A stretch of DNA of 64,000 bases, taken from contig NZ_JACEFB010000001.1 in NCBI RefSeq assembly GCF_013694095.1, positions 434,001 through 498,000 on the forward strand, written 5' to 3'. Both the position numbers and the translations under genes were made by a program. Source of the DNA: Thermogemmata fonticola (GTDB taxonomy: Bacteria; Planctomycetota; Planctomycetia; Gemmatales; Gemmataceae). Below, piece after piece: positions 17,704-26,999 of this stretch. Within the stretch, counting starts at the first letter, position 1. Each line of letters begins with the position of its first letter. A model generated the notes under the pieces. That model made no database searches. It had not been told where the DNA came from and saw only the letters and a list, made by a program, of their open reading frames with translations.

Positions 17704-19581
17704 TTACCTCAGCTCCTCCGGCAGCACCCCGCCGTTTTCCTCGCGAATGATGTCAAGCAATTCCTGAGGCATCGGCGGGATCGGTTCCCAGCGGATTTGC
17801 ATGCGGCCATCCGGTCCTTTGGCAATGACGGTGTTGACTTTGCCGTACTGGGCCGAGTCTTTGCGCGGGTAGTCATCGCGGAATTGGGCGCCCCGGCTTT
17901 CCTTGCGTAAGAGTGCTGCTCGGGTGATGGCTTCCGAGACGGTCAGGAGGCTATGGAGGTCCAAGGCGGTGTGCCAGCCGGGATTATACTCCCGGTTACC
18001 GCTGACTGCCACGTTTTGCGCCCGCCGGCGAAGCTGTTCGATGCTCTCCAAAGCTCGCAGCATTTCATCTTCCCGTCGCACAATGCCCACCAGATTTTGC
18101 ATCAATTCCTGCAACTCCTGCTGGAGCTGGAAGGGATTCTCGCCTTGGGAGCGTTCAAACGGTGCCAAGGCCCAGCGTGCCGCCTCTTCCACCTGGCCCG
18201 CATCGATCACGGGCAAGCCGGTGCGTTCTTGGGCATACCGGGCGGCATATTCGCCGGCGCGTTTACCCAAGACGAGCAAGTCCGAGAGGGAATTGCCACC
18301 CAAGCGGTTGGCTCCGTTGATGCCGGCCGCACATTCCCCGCAGGCGAACAGGCCAGGCACGCGGGACATCTGAGTGTCGCTATCGACGCGGACCCCTCCC
18401 ATGATGTAGTGCGTGGTTGGCCCGACCTCCATCGGTTCACGGGTGATGTCCAGTCCTGCCAGCTCCTTGAATTGATGGTACATGCTGGGGAGTTTTTTCT
18501 TCCAATGTTCGACCGGGTCGAAGCGTTTGACTCGCTGGGCGTACCAGCGGGAGAAGGTTTGCAATTCCAGGAAAACTCCGCCATGGGGGCTTCCCCGTCC
18601 CTCTTTCACTTCTCGGACGATGCAGCGGGCGACGTGATCACGGGTCAACAATTCCGGAGGCCGTCGGGCATCTCGCCCTTGGTATTTCTCCGCCAAGACG
18701 TAAAGGAAGCCTTCCTCCTCGTTTTCCGCCGTTTGGGCTTTGTAGTTATCGGGAATATCCCGGAACATGAACCGCTCGCCCTGGCTATTGCGGAGCACCC
18801 CTCCTTCCCCGCGCACGCCTTCGGTGACCAAAATCCCGCGAACTCCCGGAGGCCAGACCATGCCCGTGGGGTGGAATTGCACGAATTCCATGTCGATCAA
18901 TTCAGCGCCGGCGTCGTAAGCCAGCGTATGGCCATCGCCGGTGTATTCCCAGGAGTTGGAGGTGATCTTGTAGGCCCGCCCGACGCCGCCTGTAGCCAAG
19001 ACAATGGCTTTGGCACGAAAGACGACAAAGCGCCCCCGTTCGCGATCATAGGCGATCGCCCCGGCGATCCGCTCGCCGTCTTTGAACAAGCGGAAGACGG
19101 TGCGCTCCATATACACGCTGATTCCGCGGTGGATGCCGTAATCCTGCAAGGTGCGGATCAATTCCAGTCCTGTCCGATCGCCGACGTGAGCGAGGCGTGG
19201 ATATTTGTGGCCGCCGAAGTTGCGTTGCAGAATCCTCCCATCCGGCGTACGGTCGAAGACAGCTCCCCAGGCTTCCAGTTCCTTGACCCGCGCCGGCGCT
19301 TCCTGGGCGTGCAGTTGGGCCATCCGCCAGTTGTTGACATATTGCCCGCCGCGCATCGTGTCGGCGAAGTGGACCTTCCAGTTATCGCGTGCATCTACAT
19401 TGGCCAGCGCTGCAGCAATGCCCCCCTCGGCCATCACGGTGTGGGCTTTGCCCAAAAGCGATTTACACACCAGTCCGACTGACACCCCCGCCGCGCTGGC
19501 TTCAATGGCGGCCCGCAAACCGGCACCGCCCGCCCCGATCACCAGGACATCATGCTCATAAATGGGATAGTTGATGCTCAT
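17704..19581 (-). CDS. sdhA: Succinate dehydrogenase/fumarate reductase flavoprotein subunit
   Basis: Catalytic subunit interconverting succinate and fumarate. N-terminal FAD site VLVIGAGGAGLRAAIEA at 11-27; the covalent-flavin region AHTVMAEGGIAAAL around 47-60 has His in the usual place; substrate-site segments include QFHPTG (near 235), LVTEGVRGEGG, and the C-terminal HYIMGGVRVD and GECAAGINGANRLGGNSL. Full length, 625 residues. Only a weak AGGA precedes the ATG. Flanked by the membrane anchor gene upstream (161-bp gap) and sdhB downstream (161-bp gap). Confidence 0.95.
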   Translation of the reverse strand: MSINYPIYEHDVLVIGAGGAGLRAAIEASAAGVSVGLVCKSLLGKAHTVMAEGGIAAALANVDARDNWKVHFADTMRGGQYVNNWRMAQLHAQEAPARVKELEAWGAVFDRTPDGRILQRNFGGHKYPRLAHVGDRTGLELIRTLQDYGIHRGISVYMERTVFRLFKDGERIAGAIAYDRERGRFVVFRAKAIVLATGGVGRAYKITSNSWEYTGDGHTLAYDAGAELIDMEFVQFHPTGMVWPPGVRGILVTEGVRGEGGVLRNSQGERFMFRDIPDNYKAQTAENEEEGFLYVLAEKYQGRDARRPPELLTRDHVARCIVREVKEGRGSPHGGVFLELQTFSRWYAQRVKRFDPVEHWKKKLPSMYHQFKELAGLDITREPMEVGPTTHYIMGGVRVDSDTQMSRVPGLFACGECAAGINGANRLGGNSLSDLLVLGKRAGEYAARYAQERTGLPVIDAGQVEEAARWALAPFERSQGENPFQLQQELQELMQNLVGIVRREDEMLRALESIEQLRRRAQNVAVSGNREYNPGWHTALDLHSLLTVSEAITRAALLRKESRGAQFRDDYPRKDSAQYGKVNTVIAKGPDGRMQIRWEPIPPMPQELLDIIREENGGVLPEELR

Positions 19582-19742
19582 GGCTTGTCCTGAATACCGT
19601 GGGAAAACCGCCCATCACACTGCAAGACTGCTGGTGTGTTCATGCGTCCACCACCGCGATCACACCCCTTTTCGTCCATCTTTGTCTGCGCTGGTTTCTC
19701 TCCCAACCCAACGCATGGGTCAACATTCTTCTCGTGGGGAGC

Positions 19743-20531
19743 CTACAACAATCGCCAATCCCGCCAAATGCCCATCGAACAGAGGCGGACGTAAACATCG
19801 GCAAAGAGGACGGAAAACAAGCTGAGCCAGGCCCAGAGCATATGGCGGCGATTGAGGGCGCTACAGCCGCGATAGATACCGGAGCAAACCGCCCCGCGGT
19901 GCAGACTGTCCCGCCGCCCGCCGACCAGGTGCCGCAAGGAATGGCAACCGAACGTGTACCCCGCTAGCAGTACCACGTTGATGGTGAGCACCAGGCTGCC
20001 CACGCCAATCCCCAAGCCATCCTCGAAACGGTAAGCCATGATGGCATCATAAGTCAGGATGCCGATAAACAGGATCGCGATGTAGAGGAAGTAGCGGTGG
20101 ATATTCATGATCCGCAAGGGCCAGCCGTTTTCACCGATGTATCCCTGCCGCGGTTCACCCACCGCACAGTTTGGCGGGTCAGCCCAGAACGCCTTGTAGT
20201 AAGCGCCGCGGTAGTAGTAACAGGTAAGGCGGAAGCCGGCGGGCGCCCAGAGAATGAGAATCGCTGGCGAGTAGGGAAGCCAAGCCGGCCACCAAGAGGG
20301 CGGCGGACCAAACCAGGCGTGCTCTGAGTTTCCCCACAACTCCGGAGAGTAGAACGGCGAGAGGTAAGGGCCATGAGTGTAATGCTCGCCCTGCAAAGCC
20401 GCCCATGTCGCATAAACCACAAAGAGCGTCAAGCCAACGAACACGGCCAAGGGTTGCAGCCACCACCGGTCCTGCCGCTGCGTCTGGCCGAATCCTCGGG
20501 GTTGCTGCAAGGGGAGAGGAAAACTCGCCAT
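19743..20531 (-). CDS. Succinate dehydrogenase membrane anchor, single five-helix type
   Basis: A 262-residue membrane protein with five predicted helices: LAVFVGLTLFVVYATWAA, SPAILILWAPAGFRLTCYY, HRYFLYIAILFIGILTYDA, VGSLVLTINVVLLAGYTF and MLWAWLSLFSVLFADVYV. The central CYYYRGAYYKAFWADPP and IHRYF, with His in GCHSLRHLVGG, fit the large single anchors that accompany SdhA/SdhB in actinobacteria and planctomycetes; the histidines are probable haem b ligands. It replaces the usual SdhC plus SdhD pair. GGAG lies 6 bp before ATG 20531. First gene of the sdh cluster. Confidence 0.8.
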   Translation of the reverse strand: MASFPLPLQQPRGFGQTQRQDRWWLQPLAVFVGLTLFVVYATWAALQGEHYTHGPYLSPFYSPELWGNSEHAWFGPPPSWWPAWLPYSPAILILWAPAGFRLTCYYYRGAYYKAFWADPPNCAVGEPRQGYIGENGWPLRIMNIHRYFLYIAILFIGILTYDAIMAYRFEDGLGIGVGSLVLTINVVLLAGYTFGCHSLRHLVGGRRDSLHRGAVCSGIYRGCSALNRRHMLWAWLSLFSVLFADVYVRLCSMGIWRDWRLL

Positions 20532-20670
20532 GCCGATCTCCACCAGGCTGGTTTAGCTATGCCGTTAGATCCGTAACGAAACGGCAGCATGCCGATGATA
20601 AAGTAGCTGCGTGTCCTCTGCAAGGGCCTGCTCGGAAAATCCCATAATTCTCCCTGGAAGCATGCTCTCC

Positions 20671-21615
20671 TTATCGGGTTCCGAGGTGCTGGCCGTTGCT
20701 GCCCCAATAATGCTCTAACCCTTCTTCCGTCACAAAACGGCGTAACTCCGCGGCCTGTTCCGGCGACAAGTTCTGAAGGGGGAGACGAACGGGGCCAAGG
20801 TCCACTCCCCGCAGGCGGACCAACTCTTTCGCCGAGGCCAAATAGCCCAGAGACATCATTTGACGGATGAGGCGAGCCGCCCGCCACTGTTCCCGCCGGG
20901 CAGCCTGCAAATCTCCTTTCTCAGCCGCTTGCCACAGGCGGTAAAAGAGGGGAGTAGCAAAATTATAACCGCTTCCCACGGCTGCCTGTCCTCCCAGCGC
21001 CCAAGCAGCCAGCAAGTGCTCGTCTATGCCGTAGAACACCTGCAACTGGCCGCCACACGCCTGCAAGAGCCATTGGAAGCCGAGCAGATCGGTGTGGGTG
21101 TATTTGACTCCCGCGAAGTTCGGAATCCGCTCGTAGGCGGTTTCGATCCAGTCGGTTATCGGTACATCGACGCCGGTCCAAGCGGGAATCTCGTAGTAGT
21201 AAAACGGCGTCTCCGGAGCCGAGGCCGCCACCTGGGCACAACAGGCGATCAGGGCTTCTCCCGATGCGGGTTTGAGATAATGGGGGCTGAGCATGGCAAT
21301 CCCGGCGGCTCCCAGCTTTTGAGCTTGCTTAGCCATGGCGCAGCTATCCGCCAAGCAATTTGCGCCGACGTGGATCAGCACCGTCCAACCCATCTCTCGG
21401 CCCACACGCAGCCAGCGTTCAGCTAACGCCATGCGCTCCTCAAGGGTCAGCGAGCTGAACTCCCCCGTGGTACCGCCAACAAAAACCGCTCTCACCCCAT
21501 CAGCGTGTAACAGGGCGGCTTGTTGCTCCACTTGCGAGAGAGCTAAAGAGCCATCGCTGGCAAATGGTGTCAGCACTGCGGGTATCAAAGGACCTCTAAT
21601 GATCGCCCCCCTCAT
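20671..21615 (-). CDS. Dihydrodipicolinate synthase/N-acetylneuraminate lyase family aldolase
   Basis: A (beta/alpha)8 class I aldolase of 314 residues. Visible motifs: GGTTGEFSSLTLEER near 50-64 (keto-acid binding loop), the catalytic tyrosine in FYYYEIPAWTGV near 137-148, and the Schiff-base lysine in FAGVKYTHTDL near 165. The YYYxIP form is closer to N-acetylneuraminate lyase than to DapA, so a sugar-acid substrate is likely; the exact one is not evident. GAGG precedes ATG 21615; a longer frame starts at 21666. It is upstream of the sdh cluster on the same strand but 139 bp away. Confidence 0.85.
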   Translation of the reverse strand: MRGAIIRGPLIPAVLTPFASDGSLALSQVEQQAALLHADGVRAVFVGGTTGEFSSLTLEERMALAERWLRVGREMGWTVLIHVGANCLADSCAMAKQAQKLGAAGIAMLSPHYLKPASGEALIACCAQVAASAPETPFYYYEIPAWTGVDVPITDWIETAYERIPNFAGVKYTHTDLLGFQWLLQACGGQLQVFYGIDEHLLAAWALGGQAAVGSGYNFATPLFYRLWQAAEKGDLQAARREQWRAARLIRQMMSLGYLASAKELVRLRGVDLGPVRLPLQNLSPEQAAELRRFVTEEGLEHYWGSNGQHLGTR

Positions 21616-21716
21616 GACCGCCTCATTTCTGTACCGAGACTCTCTGCTCGATGGCCCTCGCTGCAATCTTGCGTATCAACATTCTCCACCGCCAACATCC
21701 CTGAAGCTATGATACT

Positions 21717-21725
21717 TGATACAAT
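21717..21725 (+). promoter_or_regulatory. Extended -10 element upstream of the NPCBM-like gene
   Basis: TGATACAAT reads as an extended -10 with no clear -35. It lies about 100 bp before the ATG at 21823 and downstream of an alternative start codon at 21709, which favours the later start. Confidence 0.3.
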
Positions 21726-21822
21726 GGAACCGGTCCGCAGATGTAGGGAGTTGACGAGAAACCTTGCCGGATCGCGGACGCCTGTCTTCATTCACCCTGG
21801 CAGCCCATCACGGGGATCGCTG

Positions 21823-23166
21823 ATGCCAGTCCAAAACTTGTCCTGCCAATTCCTACCCCCGAGACCTCTCCGTTGGATCAGGCCGCCAGCTTGCGTTGGA
21901 ATGCTGGCCGCAGTTGTCCTGGCCTTGTGGGGATCTATGGTGCCATTGTCCGCACATACGGTCCAGGATCGGCAAAACGGCTTGGCCGCGGCATCGGATT
22001 CATACTGGTTCGTTTGGCATCCCGGCGAGTTAGCACCGCAGCGCGGCAAGATCAAACAACTGGAAGGCGGCGAGGTTCGTGTTTGGACGCCGGAAGGTCT
22101 GGAGCGCGTTCTCCGTGGCGCGTATCATTGGCACCGCGAGCAATTCCGTCTGCCTCCTTTTCCCACCGGCCCGCAAATCATTACCACTGCAGGAGACCGC
22201 TTGGCAGGAAGCGTTGAGGGCCTGGAAACGGGCCGACTTCTCTTCCAGCCGTCTGCCGTGCAACAGCCGCCACAAACCTGGAGGCTTCCCTTCTCCGCCG
22301 TCCAGGCCGCCTGGCTCGTGGGCCTTCCTGCTGACACACCCGTGGATCCGGCACTCTATTCCTGGGCGGAGGGCTACAAAAACCGCGATACTCTCCGTCT
22401 CCGCAATGGCGACATCTTGGCAGGGGTATTACTTGAGGAAACAGATGCTCGCGGAGACCATACCTGGCAGTTGCAAATACCATCAGGGCAAATACAGCGG
22501 CTGGCCCCCGAACAAATCGCCGCCATCCGCTTCAACCCCGCGTTAGCTCGCCGGCGCCTGCCCAAGGAGCCAATCCTACTCGTGGTGCTCCACGACGGCT
22601 CCCGCGTCCATCTGACTCGTTTCCGCCTTGAAGATGACCAGCTTCACGGGGTCACCCTCTGGAACGAAGCCGTGGCGATTCCCTGGTCAAAAGTCGTTTT
22701 GGGCAGCATGACCTCACCCGTAGCCCCTCGCCTGACGGACCTGGCCCCTGCCAAAATGGAGCGCCAACCGTACCTCGAAGGCAGCCCACCCCCCAGTTTT
22801 CAGCGACGCCATAACGGTCTGGAATTGCAGCTCGTAGGCCGAACGGCTCCCATTACGGTGGATTGGGGATTTGCCCTTCCCCCGTGGACGGCACTTCACT
22901 ACGAGTTGAAGCAACCCTATCGCCGACTCGAAACGTGGGTGTCGCTAGCCCCGGAAGCGGCGCCAACAAGCCGCGTACGCCTGCGGATACTCTGTGACGG
23001 CAAAGAAGTGGCTCTACCTCAAGAGGGCCTGTTGACCAGCGGTCCTGCCCAACTGTTGCAAATTCCCTTAGACAACGTTCGGCGTTTGACTTTGATCGTG
23101 GACTTCCCCTCGCGCGGCGAACCGGGGGCTGTTACGATCTGGGGCTGGCCGCGGTTGATTCCCTAA
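21823..23166 (+). CDS. Secreted protein with C-terminal NPCBM-like domain
   Basis: A 447-residue exported protein. Residues 1-45 form a signal peptide: basic start, hydrophobic VGMLAAVVLALWGSMV, then SAHT. The middle (about 50-320) contains repeated small beta units with RNGDILAGVL, DGSRVHLTRF and similar turns, a layout common in planctomycete surface proteins. The last 130 residues (LHYELKQPYRRLETWVSL, VRLRILCDGKEV, LTLIVDFPSRGEPG) match the carbohydrate-associated NPCBM jelly-roll. No catalytic domain is visible. A frame from 21709 would place the signal peptide 38 residues inside, so 21823 is preferred. Confidence 0.72.
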   Translation: MPVQNLSCQFLPPRPLRWIRPPACVGMLAAVVLALWGSMVPLSAHTVQDRQNGLAAASDSYWFVWHPGELAPQRGKIKQLEGGEVRVWTPEGLERVLRGAYHWHREQFRLPPFPTGPQIITTAGDRLAGSVEGLETGRLLFQPSAVQQPPQTWRLPFSAVQAAWLVGLPADTPVDPALYSWAEGYKNRDTLRLRNGDILAGVLLEETDARGDHTWQLQIPSGQIQRLAPEQIAAIRFNPALARRRLPKEPILLVVLHDGSRVHLTRFRLEDDQLHGVTLWNEAVAIPWSKVVLGSMTSPVAPRLTDLAPAKMERQPYLEGSPPPSFQRRHNGLELQLVGRTAPITVDWGFALPPWTALHYELKQPYRRLETWVSLAPEAAPTSRVRLRILCDGKEVALPQEGLLTSGPAQLLQIPLDNVRRLTLIVDFPSRGEPGAVTIWGWPRLIP

Positions 23167-23257
23167 TCTTGGGGAGATAACCTCGTGGCCAAGACTTTGC
23201 TCAAGTTGTGCCCAAAACCTCGAACGCACAGTAAAAGCCAAAAACCCTGAACAGGCA

Positions 23258-23300
23258 ATAAAAAGAAAGCGGGACAGTCCCTCAAGGCCATCCCCGCCTT
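23258..23300 (-). terminator. Probable Rho-independent terminator of rplM-rpsI
   Basis: On the minus strand a stem of AAGGCGGGGA with TCCCGCTTT (one bulge) is followed by TTTCTTTTTATT. It begins about 38 bp after the rpsI stop. Confidence 0.5.
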
Positions 23301-23338
23301 CCATTCTCATGACTTGGAGCTAACCAGAGCAGACAGCG

Positions 23339-23926
23339 TCAGCGCTTGGAGAACTGCGGGCCACGGCGTGCTCCACGCTTGCCGTACTTCTTGCGCTCTT
23401 TCATCCGAGCGTCACGGGTCAAGTAGCCCGAATCCCGCAACCGGCGGATCATGCCGCTCGGCCCCTGCTCCTCGGCGGTCATGACACCGTCACCACTTGG
23501 AGCTGCTTTCTCGGTTGTCGCCACCCGTGCCGTCAAGGCCTTAGCTCGCTCCCGCAGCTTCTGCTCATCGACGTAGGAACGGACTAGCACTGTGTTGTGG
23601 AACTGGTAACGCTTCTGTTCATCGGGGGGACTGAACATGGTCTTGAGCGCGCGAGCGATCCCTTGCGACACTGCTCCGGCTTGACCCGATACGCCGCCCC
23701 CGCGCACGTTCACGTACACATCAACCCGATTGCGCTGGTCGGTCACTAGCAGCGGGCCATACACTAAGGCGCGGTCCTTCTCTTCCGGGAAATAATCCTC
23801 TACCGTGCGCCCGTTGATCTCGATGATGCCTGAACCTTCGCAGATTCTCACGCGGGCCACCGCCTTCTTGCGCCGCCCGGTCCCCAAATAATACGTCCGT
23901 TCCCCTTTGCTCTTTTTCTCAGCCAT
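23339..23926 (-). CDS. rpsI: 30S ribosomal protein S9 with a large internal insertion
   Basis: S9 contacts 16S rRNA and P-site tRNA in the small subunit. N-terminal signature YYLGTGRRKKAVARVRI (12-28), core RGGGVSGQAGAVSQGIARAL (75-94), C-terminal GYLTRDARMKERKKYG and the essential basic tail ending in PQFSKR. The protein has 195 residues where about 130 is usual: roughly 58 extra residues sit between AL (94) and GY (167), charged then Ala/Thr/Gly-rich. The reading frame is continuous and both flanks are intact, so the insertion seems tolerated. Follows rplM by 213 bp, a wider gap than usual. Confidence 0.95.
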   Translation of the reverse strand: MAEKKSKGERTYYLGTGRRKKAVARVRICEGSGIIEINGRTVEDYFPEEKDRALVYGPLLVTDQRNRVDVYVNVRGGGVSGQAGAVSQGIARALKTMFSPPDEQKRYQFHNTVLVRSYVDEQKLRERAKALTARVATTEKAAPSGDGVMTAEEQGPSGMIRRLRDSGYLTRDARMKERKKYGKRGARRGPQFSKR

Positions 23927-24139
23927 GATTCGTTCTCGTCTTTAGGATACCCTGGAAGGCTTGCTTTTTCCGTTAATCACACTCCGATAGCCGTAATGTT
24001 CCGTGTCACAATTTTGCGACTGCCTTCACCGCCATTCGCAATCTTTGAGGATCGTCTATACGGGATGGATTGATCGGCGGTCTGATCAGGGGGATCCTTT
24101 CACGATGGAAGACCACCCCGCGTGTAAAGCCCCTCCACT

Positions 24140-24583
24140 TTAGGTTGTGGGCTTGTATTCCTTGGGCTGTTGGGCTTGGTGGGGATGCCGTGGACCAGCA
24201 TAGATCTTCAGCTTGGACAACTGTTTGTAGGCCAAAGGCCCCCGTGGCATCATCCGTTTGACCGCCCGCCGCAAAATCTCCTCCGGCTTACTGGCCAGCA
24301 TCTCGCGCGCCGGGGTAATTTTCAAACCGCCGGGATAGTGCGAGTAATCTTGGTATTCCTTCTGGTCCCACTTGCGGCCCGTAAAGCGGACCTTCTCCGC
24401 ATTGATCACGATGACGTAGTCCCCAGTGTCACAATGGGGGGTATATTCCGGCTTATGTTTACCGCGTAGCAAATTGGCGATTTGCACGGCCAGCCGGCCC
24501 ACAACTTGATCCGTGGCATCGATGACCAGCCACTCTTGTTTCACGCTGCCGGGTTTGGCCATGTAGGTTGTTTTCCAGGGCAT
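24140..24583 (-). CDS. rplM: 50S ribosomal protein L13
   Basis: Large-subunit protein that binds 23S rRNA early in assembly. The 147 residues match L13: [47 protein letters not shown], the Tyr/Lys-rich HYPGGLK and [31 protein letters not shown] precedes ATG 24583; a slightly longer frame starts at 24601. With rpsI it forms the classic L13-S9 pair. Confidence 0.96.
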   Translation of the reverse strand: MPWKTTYMAKPGSVKQEWLVIDATDQVVGRLAVQIANLLRGKHKPEYTPHCDTGDYVIVINAEKVRFTGRKWDQKEYQDYSHYPGGLKITPAREMLASKPEEILRRAVKRMMPRGPLAYKQLSKLKIYAGPRHPHQAQQPKEYKPTT

Positions 24584-24810
24584 AAAATCACCTGTTTGCA
24601 AGGACAGCGGCAGCTCGCTCTGGGCCTCTTCTCCGCCTCAGAACAGCGTGCTCGCCCTCAACTTCTCGCAGATTGAAATGTTAGCAGCTTCAGACAGACC
24701 GGCAAGACCTGACCGCAATCCGCACCGGTCCTTGTTTCGTGCACTCCCCGCTTCCGCTCGAATTACCGTGGAAACACGTACTTGGTTCTTTCGTCTGATG
24801 CGGCTATTCC

Positions 24811-24839
24811 TTCACCTCACGTTGGGAACTATGTATACT
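24811..24839 (+). promoter_or_regulatory. Promoter of the TIM-barrel isomerase gene
   Basis: TTCACC, a 17-bp spacer and TATACT make a plausible vegetative promoter with a start near 24846, about 30 bases before ATG 24875. Confidence 0.4.
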
Positions 24840-24874
24840 GAGCGGATATTCCCTTGCTTGAGGAACCCGCCGCG

Positions 24875-25732
24875 ATGAAACTGGCATTTTCCACGAATGC
24901 ATACTTGCATTATTCGTTCTCCGAAGCTGTCCGGCGATTGGCCAATATCGGCTACCGCGGTGTGGAAATCATGGCCGATGTTCCCCATGCCTGGCCGGCT
25001 TATCTGCTCCCGGAGCAGAAACAAGCCATCCGCGATGCCTTGCAGCAACATGGCCTGGCCATCTCGAATGTCAACGCCTTTATGATGCATGCCGTCAATG
25101 ACCCCAGGCAAAAATACTGGCACCCCTCTTGGATCGAACCCGACCCCCACTATCGGCAGATCCGCATCGACCACACGAAACGAGCATTGACCTTGGCCCG
25201 CGAACTCGGTGCAGCTTGCATCACTACGGAACCGGGCGGACCGCTGGAAGGGCGCACCTGGAACGAATGCCTCCGCTTGTTCCTAGACATGCTACAACCG
25301 GTCGTGGAACACGCCGAGCGGGAAGGTGTTTTACTTCTGATTGAGCCAGAACCCGGCTTGCTCCTGGAAACCGTGGACCAATACCTGGAGTTCGCGGAGA
25401 AGATCTCTTCACCATATCTGGGGCTGAACTTCGATATCGGCCATGCCTTCTGTGTGGGGGACGATCCGCCTTCAGCCATCCGCCGCCTCGGTTCCCGCAT
25501 CCGGCACGTCCACTTGGAGGATATCGCCGCTACCCGCGTTCATCACCACCTGATCCCAGGCGAAGGGGCGATCGACTTCGCGGCCACGTTGCAAGCCTTG
25601 CAGGAAATTGGGTATCAGGGCTGGATCACCATCGAGCTTTACACTTGCCACGAAAACCCCGATGCGGCCGCTCGCTTGGCACGTGAACGCATTCTGACCA
25701 TTGCTCATGCCCACAACATTCCTCTCGCATGA
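24875..25732 (+). CDS. Sugar phosphate isomerase/epimerase family TIM-barrel protein
   Basis: A 285-residue xylose-isomerase-like TIM barrel. The first strand is KLAFSTNAYLHYSF; metal ligands characteristic of the family are visible as Glu in LLIEPEP, Asp/His in LNFDIGHAF, His in RHVHLEDI and Glu in WITIELYTC. The family includes hydroxypyruvate isomerases, sugar epimerases and inosose dehydratases, and motifs do not choose between them. A GAGGA stands about 10 bp before ATG 24875. Single gene between divergent rplM and convergent lhgO; a promoter-like pair lies just upstream. Confidence 0.82.
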   Translation: MKLAFSTNAYLHYSFSEAVRRLANIGYRGVEIMADVPHAWPAYLLPEQKQAIRDALQQHGLAISNVNAFMMHAVNDPRQKYWHPSWIEPDPHYRQIRIDHTKRALTLARELGAACITTEPGGPLEGRTWNECLRLFLDMLQPVVEHAEREGVLLLIEPEPGLLLETVDQYLEFAEKISSPYLGLNFDIGHAFCVGDDPPSAIRRLGSRIRHVHLEDIAATRVHHHLIPGEGAIDFAATLQALQEIGYQGWITIELYTCHENPDAAARLARERILTIAHAHNIPLA

Positions 25733-25779
25733 CGAACCGAAGGGGGAAGGTTTGCTCGGCGAGGGATTCAAGAGAAAGC

Positions 25780-26979
25780 CTAGCCACTCCGCAGATGGTG
25801 CAGGATTCGCTCGGCGAGATATTCGCCAATCGCCAGAGAGGCCGTAGCCGCGGGGGAGGGCGCATTCAGCACATGGATCATACGCTGTTCCTCCTGGATG
25901 ACGAAATCATCCACCAACCGGCCTTGGCGATCCACCGCTTGGGCGCGGACTCCAGCCCCGGCGTACTCGAGGTCCGCACAGTGCAATTCGGGAACCATGC
26001 GCCGGGCCGCTGCGCAGAAGGCCGCGGGACTCAGCGACCGCCGCATCTCGTCGAGGCCGGTCCTCCAGAAGCGGCAAGCTAAACGCCAAAAACCCGGATA
26101 AAAGAGCATCTCGATGAGGTCGCGGCCGCTCACGTCCTGGATGCGATACCCTGTCCGCTGGAATGCCAGCACCGCATTCGGACCGCACTCCACACCGCCG
26201 CGGATCATCCGGGTGAAGTGGACTCCCAAAAACGGCAATTTCGGATCGGGGACGGGGTAGATCAGATTCCGGCACAGATGCTCTGCCGTGGGCTTCAACC
26301 GGTAGTATTCGCCCCGGAAGGGTATGATTTGGACCGACGGCCTAACACCACAAGCGGCGGCCACCCGGTCGCTATAAAGTCCGGCGCAGTTGAGAAGCAG
26401 GCGGGCGGAAATCGGCCCTTGTGTCGTTTCCGCGTGGAAAGTGTGGCCTTCAGGGCGGCCATTCACAAACTGCCGCTGAGTCTGAACCTGCCCTCCCGCT
26501 TCGTGAATCTGCTGGCGCAGTTTCTCCGCCACCGCCGGGTAAGATACGATGCCCGTGTGGGGAATATGGAGGGCAGCCACACCACGAACGTGCGGTTCGA
26601 TCTGCCGCATTTTCGCCGCGTCCACGTATTGCACGCCTTCCAACCCGTTAGCTCGGCCGCGGCGCTCCAGCTCTGCAAGCCGCGGCAATTCGCGCTCCTG
26701 CACTGCCACCACCAGCTTGCCACAGCGTTCATGCGGCACGCCATATTCAGCACAAAAGCGATAAAGCAACTCTCTCCCCCGCACGCACAGCCGAGCTTTG
26801 ATGGAACCGGGACGGTAATATAAACCGGAGTGAATTACTCCGCTATTGTGACCGGTTTGGTGGGATGCAATCTCCTTTTCCGCTTCGATGACCAGAACAT
26901 GGAGTTGTCTCCGCAAGGTCCACGCAGCGGCCAGTCCCACGATGCCGCCGCCAACAACCAGAAGATCGCAGTGTTCCAC
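25780..26979 (-). CDS. lhgO: L-2-hydroxyglutarate oxidase (LhgO family)
   Basis: FAD-dependent oxidase or quinone dehydrogenase of the DAO superfamily that clears L-2-hydroxyglutarate to 2-oxoglutarate. Motifs: dinucleotide site DLLVVGGGIVGLAAA at 5-19; SHQTGHNSGVIHSGLYY at 39-55, a hallmark of LhgO; RCGKLVVA; HTGIVSYPAVAE; LLNCAGLYSDRVAA; PFRGEYYRL; and C-terminal GAGVRAQAVD. Length 399 residues, as expected. It starts 20 bp after gmhB and probably shares its transcript with gmhB and purM. Confidence 0.9.
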   Translation of the reverse strand: MEHCDLLVVGGGIVGLAAAWTLRRQLHVLVIEAEKEIASHQTGHNSGVIHSGLYYRPGSIKARLCVRGRELLYRFCAEYGVPHERCGKLVVAVQERELPRLAELERRGRANGLEGVQYVDAAKMRQIEPHVRGVAALHIPHTGIVSYPAVAEKLRQQIHEAGGQVQTQRQFVNGRPEGHTFHAETTQGPISARLLLNCAGLYSDRVAAACGVRPSVQIIPFRGEYYRLKPTAEHLCRNLIYPVPDPKLPFLGVHFTRMIRGGVECGPNAVLAFQRTGYRIQDVSGRDLIEMLFYPGFWRLACRFWRTGLDEMRRSLSPAAFCAAARRMVPELHCADLEYAGAGVRAQAVDRQGRLVDDFVIQEEQRMIHVLNAPSPAATASLAIGEYLAERILHHLRSG

Positions 26980-26999
26980 GGTTGCTCAACCTGCTGCTA

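Noticed and set aside
17953-19482. 509-codon open frame on the plus strand
   Set aside because: Antisense to sdhA; GC-rich coding often opens the opposite frame. No family resemblance.
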